Assembly (NCBI GenBank): GCA_016928955.1
Contig: JAFGJV010000004.1
Span: 186,001-250,000, forward strand
Source of the DNA: Spirochaetales bacterium
GTDB lineage: Bacteria > Spirochaetota > Spirochaetia > Treponematales > UBA12059
Direction of reading: 5' to 3'
Length of the DNA: 64,000 bases
Shown here: in pieces, positions 26,023-35,268 of the stretch
How the letters are laid out: every line of letters starts with the position of its first letter
Numbering within the stretch: position 1 is the stretch's first letter
Notes under the pieces: model-generated
Told to the model about the DNA's origin: nothing
Database searches by the model: none
Seen by the model: only the letters and a program-made list of their open reading frames with translations
Translations under genes and position numbers: made by a program

Positions 26023-27525
26023 ATGTCGTTCACCAAAAAGCTGTTCTCAAGAAAGATTTTCCTTGTGAATCTCGTGCTGGTCGGCATCATGGTGGGCTTT
26101 GTCGGAGCCCTGGCCATCATGGCTGCCGGAGGCGGCGGAGGCCAGGCCGTGGTCAAGGCCGAGTCAGGGCCGGTTGCGCCCGCCCACGTCACCGACCAGG
26201 CCCTTGCCCTGCAGTCGGCATTCAACCATGTGGCGGACACGGTCTTGCCCGCCGTGGTAGAACTCCACGTGCTCGGCAGTTCCGCCGCTCCAGACTCAGG
26301 CGAGTTTCCCTGGCGCTTCTTCTTCGGCAATCCTGAGGAGGCTCCGGACGAGAGCGACCCGGCTCCCGGCTATCAGGAAGAGGGTCTTGGCTCGGGCATT
26401 GTCGTGCGGAAGAGCGGCTCCACCGCGTACGTGCTCACGAACAACCACGTGGTCGCCGGGGCCGACACCATAACGGTCAAGCTCTTTGACGAGCGCGAGT
26501 ACGCAGGCACCCTGGTCGGTTTTGACGAGCGCAAGGACCTGGCGGTCGTGTCCTTCAAACTTGCAGGAGGAGAGGACGTCCGGATCGCCACGCTCGGCAA
26601 TTCGGACAACGTCAAGGTCGGTGACTGGGCCATTGCCATAGGCAGCCCGTTCGGTTTCTTCTCGTCCGTAACTGCCGGCATAGTCAGCGCCATAGGCAGG
26701 GACGGCGGCCCGGACGGCAACATCAACGACTTTATCCAGACAGACGCGGCCATCAACCGGGGCAACTCCGGCGGCGCCCTGGTGAATATCCGAGGCGAGG
26801 TGATCGGCATCAACACCTGGATAGCCAGCACCACCGGCAGTTCCATAGGACTTGGCTTCTCCATCCCCATCAACAACGCCACCAGGGTCATAGACGACCT
26901 TATATCCAGAGGTTCCGTGCGCTATGGATGGCTCGGCGTCCTCTTGACCGCGCCAGGCAAGGAAAGCCTGTCCGAACTGGACGTAAAGGACCCCAAGGGT
27001 GCTCTGATAGGCCACGTGTTCACTGACGGGCCTGCGTCCAAGAGCGGCCTCAGGCCGGGTGATTTTGTGCAGGCCGTGGACGGCAAGAGCGTTGCCAACG
27101 TCGAGCAGCTGGTCAGGATAGTGGGCGACCTTCCCGCGGGCGCTACGTCCATGTTCTCCGTTGTGCGCGAGGGCAAGGCCATACAGCTCAAGGTGAGCAT
27201 TGAGGAGCGCAAGGAGAGCAACGCCGCCGACTATACCAAGCTGTGGCCAGGCGTTGAGGTCAGCCACCTGACCGATGAGCACGCCAAAGCCCAGGGGCTT
27301 TCCGGCGTGCGTTCGGGCGTCATGGTGTCCAGCGTCATCGCGCGGAGCCCCTCGGCCGCCTTGGGCCTCAAGATTGGCGACGTGATCACAGCGCTCAACG
27401 GACAGAAGATAGCTGACGTGGGCGACTTCTACCGCCTGCTCAACGACACCAAGGCCAAATCCGTGCAGTTTACCGTCATCAGGGACGGCGCCGAGTTGGC
27501 CACGCTTGCGCTGGTTCGCAAGTGA
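26023..27525 (+). CDS. htrA: HtrA/DegP-family periplasmic serine protease with two PDZ domains, 500 aa
   Basis: This is an envelope quality-control protease and chaperone. The N-terminal membrane segment (FLVNLVLVGIMVGFVGALAIM) acts as signal or anchor. The trypsin-like domain has a complete triad: His142 (TNNHVVAGAD), Asp172 (RKDLAVV) and Ser249 (NRGNSGGALVN). PDZ1 covers about 315-400 (GLRPGDFVQAVDGKSVANVE) and PDZ2 about 415-500 (LGLKIGDVITALNGQKIADV). ATG 26023 follows AAGGAGAG and is chosen over an upstream in-frame ATG at 25939, which lies before the putative promoter. A stress-type promoter upstream fits the role of the family. Confidence 0.95.
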   Translation: MSFTKKLFSRKIFLVNLVLVGIMVGFVGALAIMAAGGGGGQAVVKAESGPVAPAHVTDQALALQSAFNHVADTVLPAVVELHVLGSSAAPDSGEFPWRFFFGNPEEAPDESDPAPGYQEEGLGSGIVVRKSGSTAYVLTNNHVVAGADTITVKLFDEREYAGTLVGFDERKDLAVVSFKLAGGEDVRIATLGNSDNVKVGDWAIAIGSPFGFFSSVTAGIVSAIGRDGGPDGNINDFIQTDAAINRGNSGGALVNIRGEVIGINTWIASTTGSSIGLGFSIPINNATRVIDDLISRGSVRYGWLGVLLTAPGKESLSELDVKDPKGALIGHVFTDGPASKSGLRPGDFVQAVDGKSVANVEQLVRIVGDLPAGATSMFSVVREGKAIQLKVSIEERKESNAADYTKLWPGVEVSHLTDEHAKAQGLSGVRSGVMVSSVIARSPSAALGLKIGDVITALNGQKIADVGDFYRLLNDTKAKSVQFTVIRDGAELATLALVRK

Positions 27526-27552
27526 TGCTAGAGTGAGCCGCAAGAGGCCCCA

Positions 27553-28158
27553 ATGAGCAAAGAATTCATATCGTACAACCAGGTCCGCAACAACGCTCTG
27601 AAGCTCGCGCACCGTATCCACATGGACGGCTTCATACCCGATGTCGTCTATGTGTCGTTGCGCGGCGGGGCCTATCTGGGCAATGTCATATCTGAGTACT
27701 TCAAAGTGGTCAGGAAGGACGAGCGGCCCGTTTTTTACGCCGCGGTGGTCGCCCGTTCATACACCGACGTCAGGCAGAGCGAGCAGGTACGGGTGGACGG
27801 CTGGACATACAGCCCGGAATACCTCCGCCATGGCGACAAGGTTCTGCTCGTGGACGACATCTACGACTCTGGCCGGACTATCAACCATCTGGCGAGCGTG
27901 ATTCTTGAGAAAGGCGTGCCCAGACGCGATCTCAAGATAGCGGTACACGATTACAAGATCGTGCGGTACCGGGGAGAGCCCCTGCCCATCGTTCCCGACT
28001 ACTGGTGCCGCCTGCACGACATAGCCACGGTAGACGACGAACGCTGGATCCACTATATGAGCCACGAGCTGGTGGGCCTTACGGAGGCCGAGCTCAAGAC
28101 CCACTACTATCCCGAGGATCCGGAACTCCAGGACATTCTCTCCGTCCTCAAGGGCTAA
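27553..28158 (+). CDS. Type I phosphoribosyltransferase-family protein, 201 aa
   Basis: The PRPP-binding loop VLLVDDIYDSGRTINHL is a textbook type I PRTase signature, and VVYVSLRGGAYLGNVISEY supplies the PPi loop. The family includes hypoxanthine/xanthine-guanine PRTases and regulators. The base-binding hood (PIVPDYWCRLHDIATVD, then RWIHYMSHEL) resembles the xanthine-guanine type found in archaea and some bacteria, so purine salvage is likely, but the exact base cannot be read. It starts 27 bases after htrA and the next gene follows 1 base after its stop. Confidence 0.85.
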   Translation: MSKEFISYNQVRNNALKLAHRIHMDGFIPDVVYVSLRGGAYLGNVISEYFKVVRKDERPVFYAAVVARSYTDVRQSEQVRVDGWTYSPEYLRHGDKVLLVDDIYDSGRTINHLASVILEKGVPRRDLKIAVHDYKIVRYRGEPLPIVPDYWCRLHDIATVDDERWIHYMSHELVGLTEAELKTHYYPEDPELQDILSVLKG

Positions 28159-28159
28159 T

Positions 28160-29668
28160 ATGGGTTCGGGCACTGTAAGGTTCCTTGGGCTTGCGGCGGC
28201 TGTCACCTTATGCGCGGCCGCCGTACACGGCCAGTCCGGGCAGCTCGCAAGCCTGGTCCCCGAAAGCGACCGGGCAGCCTACGCTGAGGCGCTTTCAGCG
28301 CTGGATGCGGCCCGGGATGCCAACGAGGATTCCGTCATGAGCCGCATGCGCTGGTGGCTTGGCTGGCTGGATGGATCTTCGGAAGCGGCCTATCCCGTTC
28401 CCGACGAGCGGGCGGCCAGCCTTGCGAGTCAGGCGTCCGCAAACGTGGTGTCCTTGGTAGCCAAAAGCGCTCGCTCCAGCCTGGATAGGATACTGGAACT
28501 GTCGCTGGGCGAACTTGGGCTTCCTGACTACATTGTCCGGCTCTTTCCCGACCTTTCCAAGCTGGACGCGGAGAAACGGAAGCGTGTCGCCGCGGCAGCC
28601 CTCACGGGAAGCCAGCGTATCCTGCTGCAAACCCTGTCGGCCATCGACCCTCAATCCACCCTGACTACGTCTTGGTCCATCGCAGGCGAGCTCAGGGAGG
28701 CCCTGCTCTTGGATCAGCAGACAGGCATCAGGATTCCATCGGCCAAGGCCTTTTCCGCAGCCGCCCGGCTCGAGGCGTCCGCCGGCCTCCCAGCAGCCCG
28801 TTTCTTGGCAATGGCAGAGGCTGACGGCCTAGACACCTTCGGCTACGTCGCAACCTTCCTGCGGGCCTTGCCCGAGCCGGGAAGGCGAGCCCTCGCCGGG
28901 AACGGAATGTTGAGCTTCCTTGAACAACGGCGTATCCTGGCCTACGCATATGACCCCTTCTTAGACGGCGCGTATGCCTGGGAAGCCCTGAATGCGTATG
29001 CCGTATGGCTGTCCTCGTTCGTGCGCTCATCCCATGACGAAGCGAGCTTGCTAGCCGCCTTGACGACCCTGCCAGGCGCAAATTCATTGCCGAACCAGCT
29101 TGATCCGGATTCTCTGGCCCGCATGGAAAACAGGATGCTCGAACTTGCCGAGCTTGCCTCCCGCAGGCTCGAGCTGGAAGCCCGTATCGAGGCAAGAAGC
29201 TGGGCCAAGGATAAGGCCGGTACCCTGCCGGAATTCCGGGCTACCGTGGGACGAACGCCTGGCCACCCTCTGGGCTTCACCCTGAGGCTGTGGCTACAAA
29301 CCGAATCAGGCGCACTGAGTGTCCCCTGGAACAAAGTACGGTCGTCCTTCGAGCTTGCTCTTAGGGACGCTTTCGGAGGAATTCTGCCATTGGCCCTGTA
29401 CGTCGACGAGTCAGGGCTCAGTGCGGGAAGCGGGGACGCCGAATCGGACTCGGGCTATGTTCTCTACCATAGTCCTGCCGGGCTTGGAGAGGCTGGAGTG
29501 TGGCTTATGTCCGAGCTCACGGCGCTCGAGGTAGGGGGAAACGCCGGCTCGATCTTCATTGGCGCCGGTCGGATGGCGGCCGAATGGGCGGTGGTACAAG
29601 GCATGACGGATGGTACCGCCGCGGCACATGCCAGAGCCTGGTTTGAAGCCATGGAGGCCGGCTCATGA
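28160..29668 (+). CDS. Unknown secreted protein, 502 aa
   Basis: The cleavable signal MGSGTVRFLGLAAAVTLCAAAVHGQS indicates export. The mature protein is largely helical and rich in Ala and Leu (DRILELSLGELGLPDYIVR, then MLELAELASRRLELEARIEA). A C-terminal region carries mixed strands (GHPLGFTLRLWLQTESGAL). No family is recognised and no catalytic motif is visible. The stop overlaps the ATG of the following lipoprotein gene (ATGA), so the two are coupled and probably act together. Confidence 0.75.
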   Translation: MGSGTVRFLGLAAAVTLCAAAVHGQSGQLASLVPESDRAAYAEALSALDAARDANEDSVMSRMRWWLGWLDGSSEAAYPVPDERAASLASQASANVVSLVAKSARSSLDRILELSLGELGLPDYIVRLFPDLSKLDAEKRKRVAAAALTGSQRILLQTLSAIDPQSTLTTSWSIAGELREALLLDQQTGIRIPSAKAFSAAARLEASAGLPAARFLAMAEADGLDTFGYVATFLRALPEPGRRALAGNGMLSFLEQRRILAYAYDPFLDGAYAWEALNAYAVWLSSFVRSSHDEASLLAALTTLPGANSLPNQLDPDSLARMENRMLELAELASRRLELEARIEARSWAKDKAGTLPEFRATVGRTPGHPLGFTLRLWLQTESGALSVPWNKVRSSFELALRDAFGGILPLALYVDESGLSAGSGDAESDSGYVLYHSPAGLGEAGVWLMSELTALEVGGNAGSIFIGAGRMAAEWAVVQGMTDGTAAAHARAWFEAMEAGS

Positions 29669-30951
29669 AACGGGTATTCATGATCTGGGCCCTTGCCGTA
29701 CTTGCTCTTGCCCAATCCGCCTGCGGTTCAGGCTCCCGCGCGGGAGAAGGCCCCTCCGATAGCTTTACCATGGTCCGCCCGGCGGTTCATGAGGACGCTG
29801 GTTATTCTGGCCACGCGGCAGAGCCAGACGCGTCGGTCTTCTACCGGAACGACGAAGCATGGGCACAGGACATATACGCGGATAACCATATCCTGGCTAC
29901 GGCATACACCCAAAACGGTCCAATTTTCGCGTGGAGCGATGGATCCATATCTGTGGGCGGCACGGACCAGTCGGTCAGGCGGGATGAAGCCTTTGACCCT
30001 TCCGGCTTGGTGGAACTTGCCGTCACCCGGAGCGTATGCCTGGTTTCCGGACAGGATGGCGTCGTCAGGGCGTATCATCTTCCTCGCTTGGAGGAACTCT
30101 GGACCAGTAAAAAACGCACGGGGCGCATACTGGCAGCCGGCGGTGGAGCTTTGTGGGTCGAATCTGGCGATGTTGCGGTGCTACGCGGGGCGGACACGGG
30201 AGCCGTGGCTCAGTCCTTTCCCCTGGAAACGGCGTCGGTTTGGGTCCAGCCGGCCACCAACGGCGATGCCCTCTACCTTGCCTTGGGTGGCGGCAGGGTA
30301 GTGGCCCTCAGACCTGAAGACGGGGCAGTGCTATGGGATGCCACCCTGGGCGGCGTGGACTATATCCTGTGCTCGGACGACGCCGTATGGGTCCTGCGCG
30401 CCGATCAGGTGCTGGAGCTGGATCCTCTTGACGGCTCCATCCGGAAACGATCCGAGCTGCCTGCGCTACCGTTGTCACGCCCTTTCGTCAACGAGCAGGG
30501 ACTGCTGTGCTACAAAGGGGCGGACGGCTACATGTATTCGTCGTCAGCGCCGCAGCCGGATCAACGGAGCGTACCGCCTGCCGTCTGCGAGACGCTGTCG
30601 TCCTACCTGCTGGACAGCACGCTTGCCGCCGCAGGTGATACGTATCTTCCCTTTGTTGATATGGCTCCCCATGACGGAGCGTATCCCTTCACCGTGTTCC
30701 AGTGGTTCACTCCAGACAACGCGGCCGAGTTTGCCCTGGAAGCCCTGGAGGCCGACGGTCAGACACCGGCTAGCGGAGCTGTGCTGTGCGTGTTCGACTA
30801 TGACGGCAACCTGCTCATGTCCAACGTAGATGATTTGGGTGCCCACGCCGTCAGTGTCCACTCCTTCAATCCCTCGGAGGGGTATTACCTGGCTCTGGGC
30901 ACGCGTGAAGACGCAACACGGCCCCTGGTGCTCAGAGTCCGCCTTCCCTGA
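29665..30951 (+). CDS. Lipoprotein with PQQ/BamB-like beta-propeller repeats, 428 aa
   Basis: MKRVFMIWALAVLALAQSACG is a lipoprotein signal. The body repeats propeller blades of the type LYLALGGGRVVALRPEDGAVL, GQDGVVRAYHLPRLEELW and ADQVLELDPLDGSIR, as in BamB and PQQ-type outer-membrane assembly lipoproteins. The C-terminal 100 residues form a separate beta-rich domain (AVLCVFDYDGNLLMSNVDDL). A scaffold or binding role in the envelope is likely. The last 20 bases overlap the convergent isochorismatase-like gene. Confidence 0.8.
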   Translation: MKRVFMIWALAVLALAQSACGSGSRAGEGPSDSFTMVRPAVHEDAGYSGHAAEPDASVFYRNDEAWAQDIYADNHILATAYTQNGPIFAWSDGSISVGGTDQSVRRDEAFDPSGLVELAVTRSVCLVSGQDGVVRAYHLPRLEELWTSKKRTGRILAAGGGALWVESGDVAVLRGADTGAVAQSFPLETASVWVQPATNGDALYLALGGGRVVALRPEDGAVLWDATLGGVDYILCSDDAVWVLRADQVLELDPLDGSIRKRSELPALPLSRPFVNEQGLLCYKGADGYMYSSSAPQPDQRSVPPAVCETLSSYLLDSTLAAAGDTYLPFVDMAPHDGAYPFTVFQWFTPDNAAEFALEALEADGQTPASGAVLCVFDYDGNLLMSNVDDLGAHAVSVHSFNPSEGYYLALGTREDATRPLVLRVRLP

Positions 30952-31618
30952 CCATGATGGCGTCCACCGTGGCGTCGGGCTCGGCGCCCAGCAGCGCGGA
31001 CGTGACCTGGTGGCCCCCGCACACGTTGGCCGACGAGTAGAGGGCGGCCAGATGCGCCTGTTCCGAATAATCGGCCAGGGCGTCCGTGACAAAGGCCACC
31101 GAAAAGCCACGGTCGGACGCGTCGCGCGCCGTGGTGTTCACGCACTGGCTGGTGGTCAACCCGGTCATGAACATGAGCCCCACCCGTAGCTCCTTGAGCA
31201 GCGCTTCGAGCTTGCCCGAGGTAAATCCGGAATACCCTGTTTTGTCGAACACCAGTTCGCCAGCGGCTGGCTCAAGCTCAGGCGGCATGCCGGCAAGTTC
31301 CTGGTCGCACAGCGGATAGGTATCCTGATACCCCTCGGCCAGGGCCGCGTCGTAGAAACGCTTGAAGTAGCGATGCAGGTCCGATCGATCCTCTTTACTC
31401 CCGCAGAGCCGCAGGTACACCACCGGCCAGGAGCGCGAGCGGAAGAGCGGTAGCAGTCGTCCGAGCGCGGGTATCACCTGCTGTCGGACCCGATTCGCTA
31501 TGTAGCCGGTGCCGCCCGGCCTCAGGCGCTCGGAATAGCGCCTGAAAGGCGCGTCCGGGTCCAGGTAATAGCGTTGGACGTCGACAACAACCAGCGCCGG
31601 GAGCCTCCGCCCGCTCAA
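30932..31618 (-). CDS. Isochorismatase-family cysteine hydrolase, 228 aa
   Basis: The catalytic triad of the family is present: Asp13 (ALVVVDVQRYYLD), Lys126 (LVFDKTGYSGF) and Cys159 (MTGLTTSQCVNTTARDASD). Members hydrolyse amides or vinyl ethers such as nicotinamide, N-carbamoyl compounds or isochorismate; the substrate is not deducible. The start is TTG at 31618, whose TTGA overlaps the TGA of glgC. Its 3' end overlaps the last 20 bases of the convergent lipoprotein gene. Confidence 0.88.
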   Translation of the reverse strand: MSGRRLPALVVVDVQRYYLDPDAPFRRYSERLRPGGTGYIANRVRQQVIPALGRLLPLFRSRSWPVVYLRLCGSKEDRSDLHRYFKRFYDAALAEGYQDTYPLCDQELAGMPPELEPAAGELVFDKTGYSGFTSGKLEALLKELRVGLMFMTGLTTSQCVNTTARDASDRGFSVAFVTDALADYSEQAHLAALYSSANVCGGHQVTSALLGAEPDATVDAIMVREGGL

Positions 31619-32889
31619 ATGATGGTACCCGGCGGAATGGCGGCGTTTTTGGGTATGACGATGATGCCGTCCACGATGTAGTAGTGCTCATACTCGCCAT
31701 CGACCCTGGGCAGGTCGTCTATGCCTATGCGGCAGTTGGCTCCTATGCGGGCGTTTTTGTCTATGATGGCGCGCTTTATGATGGTGCCCATGCCTATGCC
31801 TATGTTCGGCCGGCCGGCCGCCTCGTTGGCGGCCTTTTCGTCGTCGTTCTCGTAATAATCCGCGCCCATGCACACCACGCCGTCCAGGCTGGCGCCTGTT
31901 TCTATGATGGTCCGGATACCGACTATCGAGCCGGATATGGACGCGTTGGTTATTATGCAGCCGTCGGCGCTCAAAGACCGGTTGAGGGTGCAATAATTCA
32001 GCTTGGACGCCGGCAGGTTGCGCCTGTGGGTGTAGATGGGCATGTGCTCGTCGTAGAAATTGAACTCCGGCGTCATGTCGCTCAGGTCCAGGTTCGCGTC
32101 GTAGAAGCTCTTGATGGTTCCTATGTCCTCCCAGTAGCCCTCGAACATGTAGGCGTTTACGGGCTTGGATTTCAGTATGGCCGGTATCACGTCCTTGCCG
32201 AAATCGTTGTGGGCGTTGGCCAAGGCCTCCTCCATCAGGGCGGCGTCGAATATGTATATGCCCATGGATGCCAGGTAATCCTTGCCCCCGGTCCTGCGGT
32301 CGTGCCTCAGTTCTTTTGGGATTTTATAGTTGTCAATGTCCAGGTCAGGCGCAGGCTTTTCCATGAAATCCAGGATGCGCGACTGTGCGTCCATCTGCAT
32401 GATCCCGAATCCGGACGCGGCTTCCCTGTCCACGGTGGTGCAGGCTATGGTCAGGGGGCAGCCGGACTCCACATGCCGCTTGAACATGTCAGCCAAGTCC
32501 ATGCGGTACAGCTGGTCGCCCGACACGATCAGGTAATGGCTGGGATGCTGGGGGCGGAAGTGGTTCAGGTTTTTGCGCACGGCGTCCGCGGTGCCCTCGT
32601 ACCATCCCGTGTGCGTGAGCGTCTGCTCGGCTGCCAGGATCTCCACAAAGCCGTCGGAAAAGGTGTCGAACACGTAGGTGCGCGCGATATGCAGGTGGAG
32701 AGACGCGGAGTTGAACTGGGTCAGGATGTATATTTGCTTGAAGCCGGAATTGATGCAGTTGGATATGGGTATGTCGACGATACGGTATTTGCCGCCAAAG
32801 GGAACGGCGGGTTTTGCCCTGTCTTTGGTCAGCGGGAACAGCCGAGTACCTTTGCCGCCGCCAAGGACGATGGACAGCACCTTTTGCAT
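31615..32889 (-). CDS. glgC: Glucose-1-phosphate adenylyltransferase
   Basis: It makes ADP-glucose, the committed step of bacterial glycogen synthesis. The N-terminus has the nucleotide-binding LGGGKGTRLFPLTKDRAKPA and the allosteric/substrate segment GGKYRIVDIPISNCINSG. HYLIVSGDQLYRMD carries the catalytic Asp, and the C-terminal left-handed beta-helix is seen as VGIRTIIETGASLDGVV and KNARIGANCRIG. ATG 32889 follows AAGGAG; an in-frame ATG 54 bases upstream lacks a site. No other glg gene is in the window. Confidence 0.95.
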   Translation of the reverse strand: MQKVLSIVLGGGKGTRLFPLTKDRAKPAVPFGGKYRIVDIPISNCINSGFKQIYILTQFNSASLHLHIARTYVFDTFSDGFVEILAAEQTLTHTGWYEGTADAVRKNLNHFRPQHPSHYLIVSGDQLYRMDLADMFKRHVESGCPLTIACTTVDREAASGFGIMQMDAQSRILDFMEKPAPDLDIDNYKIPKELRHDRRTGGKDYLASMGIYIFDAALMEEALANAHNDFGKDVIPAILKSKPVNAYMFEGYWEDIGTIKSFYDANLDLSDMTPEFNFYDEHMPIYTHRRNLPASKLNYCTLNRSLSADGCIITNASISGSIVGIRTIIETGASLDGVVCMGADYYENDDEKAANEAAGRPNIGIGMGTIIKRAIIDKNARIGANCRIGIDDLPRVDGEYEHYYIVDGIIVIPKNAAIPPGTII

Positions 32890-32922
32890 GATACGCTCCT
32901 TACTAGTAGTCTCGGGTCTGAG

Positions 32923-32951
32923 TGCACAGGCAGGCCGCTTCATAGTATAGT
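32923..32951 (+). promoter_or_regulatory. Promoter directly abutting the mrfA start
   Basis: TGCACA (32923-32928), 17-base spacer, TATAGT (32946-32951), then 7 bases to the ATG at 32959. No Shine-Dalgarno sequence fits in between, so the transcript would be leaderless. Confidence 0.5.
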
Positions 32952-32958
32952 CTCAGCC

Positions 32959-35265
32959 ATGAGCGCTGTCACCGATTTCCTGGACGATTTTTTGGCGGAT
33001 CCCGAATTTGGCCCCTCGGTCGGCCACGTGGAGCGCCTTCCGCCGCGGGACGCCGTGTGGGCTGACCTGCCTGCGGACCTGCCCGATGGCATACGCCGCG
33101 CCCTGGCCGCCCGCGGAGTAGAGCGCCTGTACTCCCACCAGGCCCAATCCCTTGCGCTTGCCAGAGCCGGCAGGGATTTTGTGGTCGTGACGCCGACGGC
33201 CAGCGGCAAAACCCTCTGTTACAATCTGCCGGTGGCGGAAACCTTGGTGCAGGATCCAGACGCACGGGCCTTGTACCTGTTTCCCACCAAGGCCCTGTCC
33301 CAGGACCAGCAGGCCGAGCTGAACGCCCTCGTCACCAGCGGGAACCTGCCCATCAAGGCCGCCACCTACGACGGCGACACGCCGCAGAGCGTACGGGCGT
33401 CCGCCAGGGACACGGGGCGCATAGTGATTACTAATCCTGACATGCTCCATTCCGGCGTCCTGCCGAACCACGCCAAATGGATCAGTTTCTTTGCTGGCCT
33501 GCGTTACGTGGTGGTTGACGAAATGCACGCGTACCGCGGCGTGTTTGGCAGCCACGTGGCAAATGTGCTCAGGCGCCTCCTTAGGGTAGCCGCCTTCTAC
33601 GGTTCATCGCCCAGGCTGATATTCTGCTCCGCCACCATAGGCAATCCCGCCGAGCTTGCCGGCCTGCTTGCCGGACGTCCCGTGGAAGCGGTCACGGAAA
33701 ACGGGGCGCCGAGCTCGGAAAAAGCCGTGCTGTTCTACAACCCGCCGCTTTTGGATCCCGTCCAGGGCATACGCAAAAGCTCCGCGTTGCAGTCTCGGTC
33801 CATAGCCGCCCGCCTCCTGGAACGCGGCGTGCGGACCATACTGTTTGCCCGGTCGCGCGTGCGCGTGGAGCTTATCGCATCCTACCTCAACGAGCATTTT
33901 AGAAACCTGTACACGGAAAATTCAGGCGTTCGCGTCGAGCCGTACCGCTCCGGCCTCTTGCCAACGGAACGGAGGGAAATCGAGCGCGGCCTCCGCGAGG
34001 GAACGGTCCACGGCGTGGTGTCGACCAATGCGCTTGAACTGGGCATAGACATAGGCGGCCTGGACGCAGCAGTCATAGCCGGCTGGCCGGGCGGGCTGGC
34101 ATCGTTCTGGCAACAGGCAGGGAGGGCGGGCAGGAGACGCGACCTTTCCGTGGCCGTGTACGTGGCGACAGGATCGCCTTTGGACCAGTATCTGATCAAC
34201 CATCCCGAACGCGTGTTCGGAAAGGGCGCCGAGAACGCGCGCATCGACCCATACAACCCGTATATCTACCTGGACCACCTTAAATGCGCGGCCTTTGAGC
34301 TGCCGTTCCGCGACGGGGAGAAATTCGGAGACGATCCTTCAGAAGGCCTTTCCATGCTCGAGGACGAGGGCATTGTGAGGCACACCGGCGGCCGCTGGTT
34401 CTGGGCCAGCCAGGGCTACCCGGCTGAAAAGCTGTCCCTGCGCTCGGCCACGTCGGACAATATCGTCATCGTTGACGCGACCGAAGGCCGTAACGCCGTC
34501 ATTGGGGAAATGGACAGGCCCAGCGCCAAGGAGCTGATCTTTGACGACGCCGTGTATATACACCGGGGCAGGCAGTATATCGTCCTCAAGCTGGACTTGG
34601 AAAACCGGATATGCACGGTCGAGGAACGTGACGTGAACTACTACACGGACGCCGTGGTCAAGACGGACCTTAAGGTGCTCTGCGAAGACCAGCGTTTTGG
34701 CCCGGATTCAGCGCCCGCTGTGCTGGGAGACATCCTGGTGCGTAGCCAGGCTGAAAAATTCAAGAAACTGCGCTTTCACAGCCATGAAAACGTCGGGTAC
34801 GGAGAAATTTACCTGCCACCGGAAGAAATGCAGACCCGGGCCCTGGCCATCCTGTTCCCCGAAGGGAGCCGGGCCGCCGACGTACTGGATTCTGCGTCCA
34901 ACGACATGAGGAAGGCGGCCCTCCTGTCCGGGCTGCTCCAGCTTATGAAAAGCCTGGCGCCGGTGCAGCTGTTGTGCGACGCGGCCGACCTAGGCGGCGC
35001 GTGGCGCCTGCGGGACGATCATTACGGCGTGCCTGCTTTGTACCTGTGGGACCGCTACCCGGGCGGAACGGGCCTGGCTGAGGCTTTGGGTCCCATGCTT
35101 GGCTCGCTTGCCCGCGCAGCGTCCGAGCGAGCCAGTACCTGCGATTGCGAGGATGGCTGCCCCTCGTGCCTGGGCGTGTATGACGGCAATCCCGACTTTG
35201 CCCGCGGCCGGAAAAAAACCGCGCTGTCTGCCCTGAAAATCCTTGCCGATGCCTGGAGGGCGTAA
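32959..35265 (+). CDS. mrfA: MrfA/YprA-type DEAD/H-box helicase with DUF1998 zinc domain, 768 aa
   Basis: This is a superfamily 2 helicase with Walker A TPTASGKT (Lys84), DEAH-box variant DEMH (Asp187), motif III CSATIGNP and a helicase C domain ending in SFWQQAGRAGRR (motif VI). The C-terminal region is the MZB/DUF1998 module with four Cys (C728, C730, C734, C737 in CDCEDGCPSC). In Bacillus, MrfA with MrfB repairs mitomycin-C damage. The frame extends upstream through the antisense of glgC; ATG 32959 is chosen because family similarity starts there and a promoter ends 7 bases before it. The next gene is the MrfB-like nuclease, four bases after. Confidence 0.9.
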   Translation: MSAVTDFLDDFLADPEFGPSVGHVERLPPRDAVWADLPADLPDGIRRALAARGVERLYSHQAQSLALARAGRDFVVVTPTASGKTLCYNLPVAETLVQDPDARALYLFPTKALSQDQQAELNALVTSGNLPIKAATYDGDTPQSVRASARDTGRIVITNPDMLHSGVLPNHAKWISFFAGLRYVVVDEMHAYRGVFGSHVANVLRRLLRVAAFYGSSPRLIFCSATIGNPAELAGLLAGRPVEAVTENGAPSSEKAVLFYNPPLLDPVQGIRKSSALQSRSIAARLLERGVRTILFARSRVRVELIASYLNEHFRNLYTENSGVRVEPYRSGLLPTERREIERGLREGTVHGVVSTNALELGIDIGGLDAAVIAGWPGGLASFWQQAGRAGRRRDLSVAVYVATGSPLDQYLINHPERVFGKGAENARIDPYNPYIYLDHLKCAAFELPFRDGEKFGDDPSEGLSMLEDEGIVRHTGGRWFWASQGYPAEKLSLRSATSDNIVIVDATEGRNAVIGEMDRPSAKELIFDDAVYIHRGRQYIVLKLDLENRICTVEERDVNYYTDAVVKTDLKVLCEDQRFGPDSAPAVLGDILVRSQAEKFKKLRFHSHENVGYGEIYLPPEEMQTRALAILFPEGSRAADVLDSASNDMRKAALLSGLLQLMKSLAPVQLLCDAADLGGAWRLRDDHYGVPALYLWDRYPGGTGLAEALGPMLGSLARAASERASTCDCEDGCPSCLGVYDGNPDFARGRKKTALSALKILADAWRA

Positions 35266-35268
35266 GGC

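Noticed and set aside
31684-32958. A 425-codon open stretch continuous with the 5' side of mrfA
   Set aside because: It is antisense to glgC, rich in Val/His/Gln as shadow frames are, and the helicase similarity plus promoter begin at 32959.
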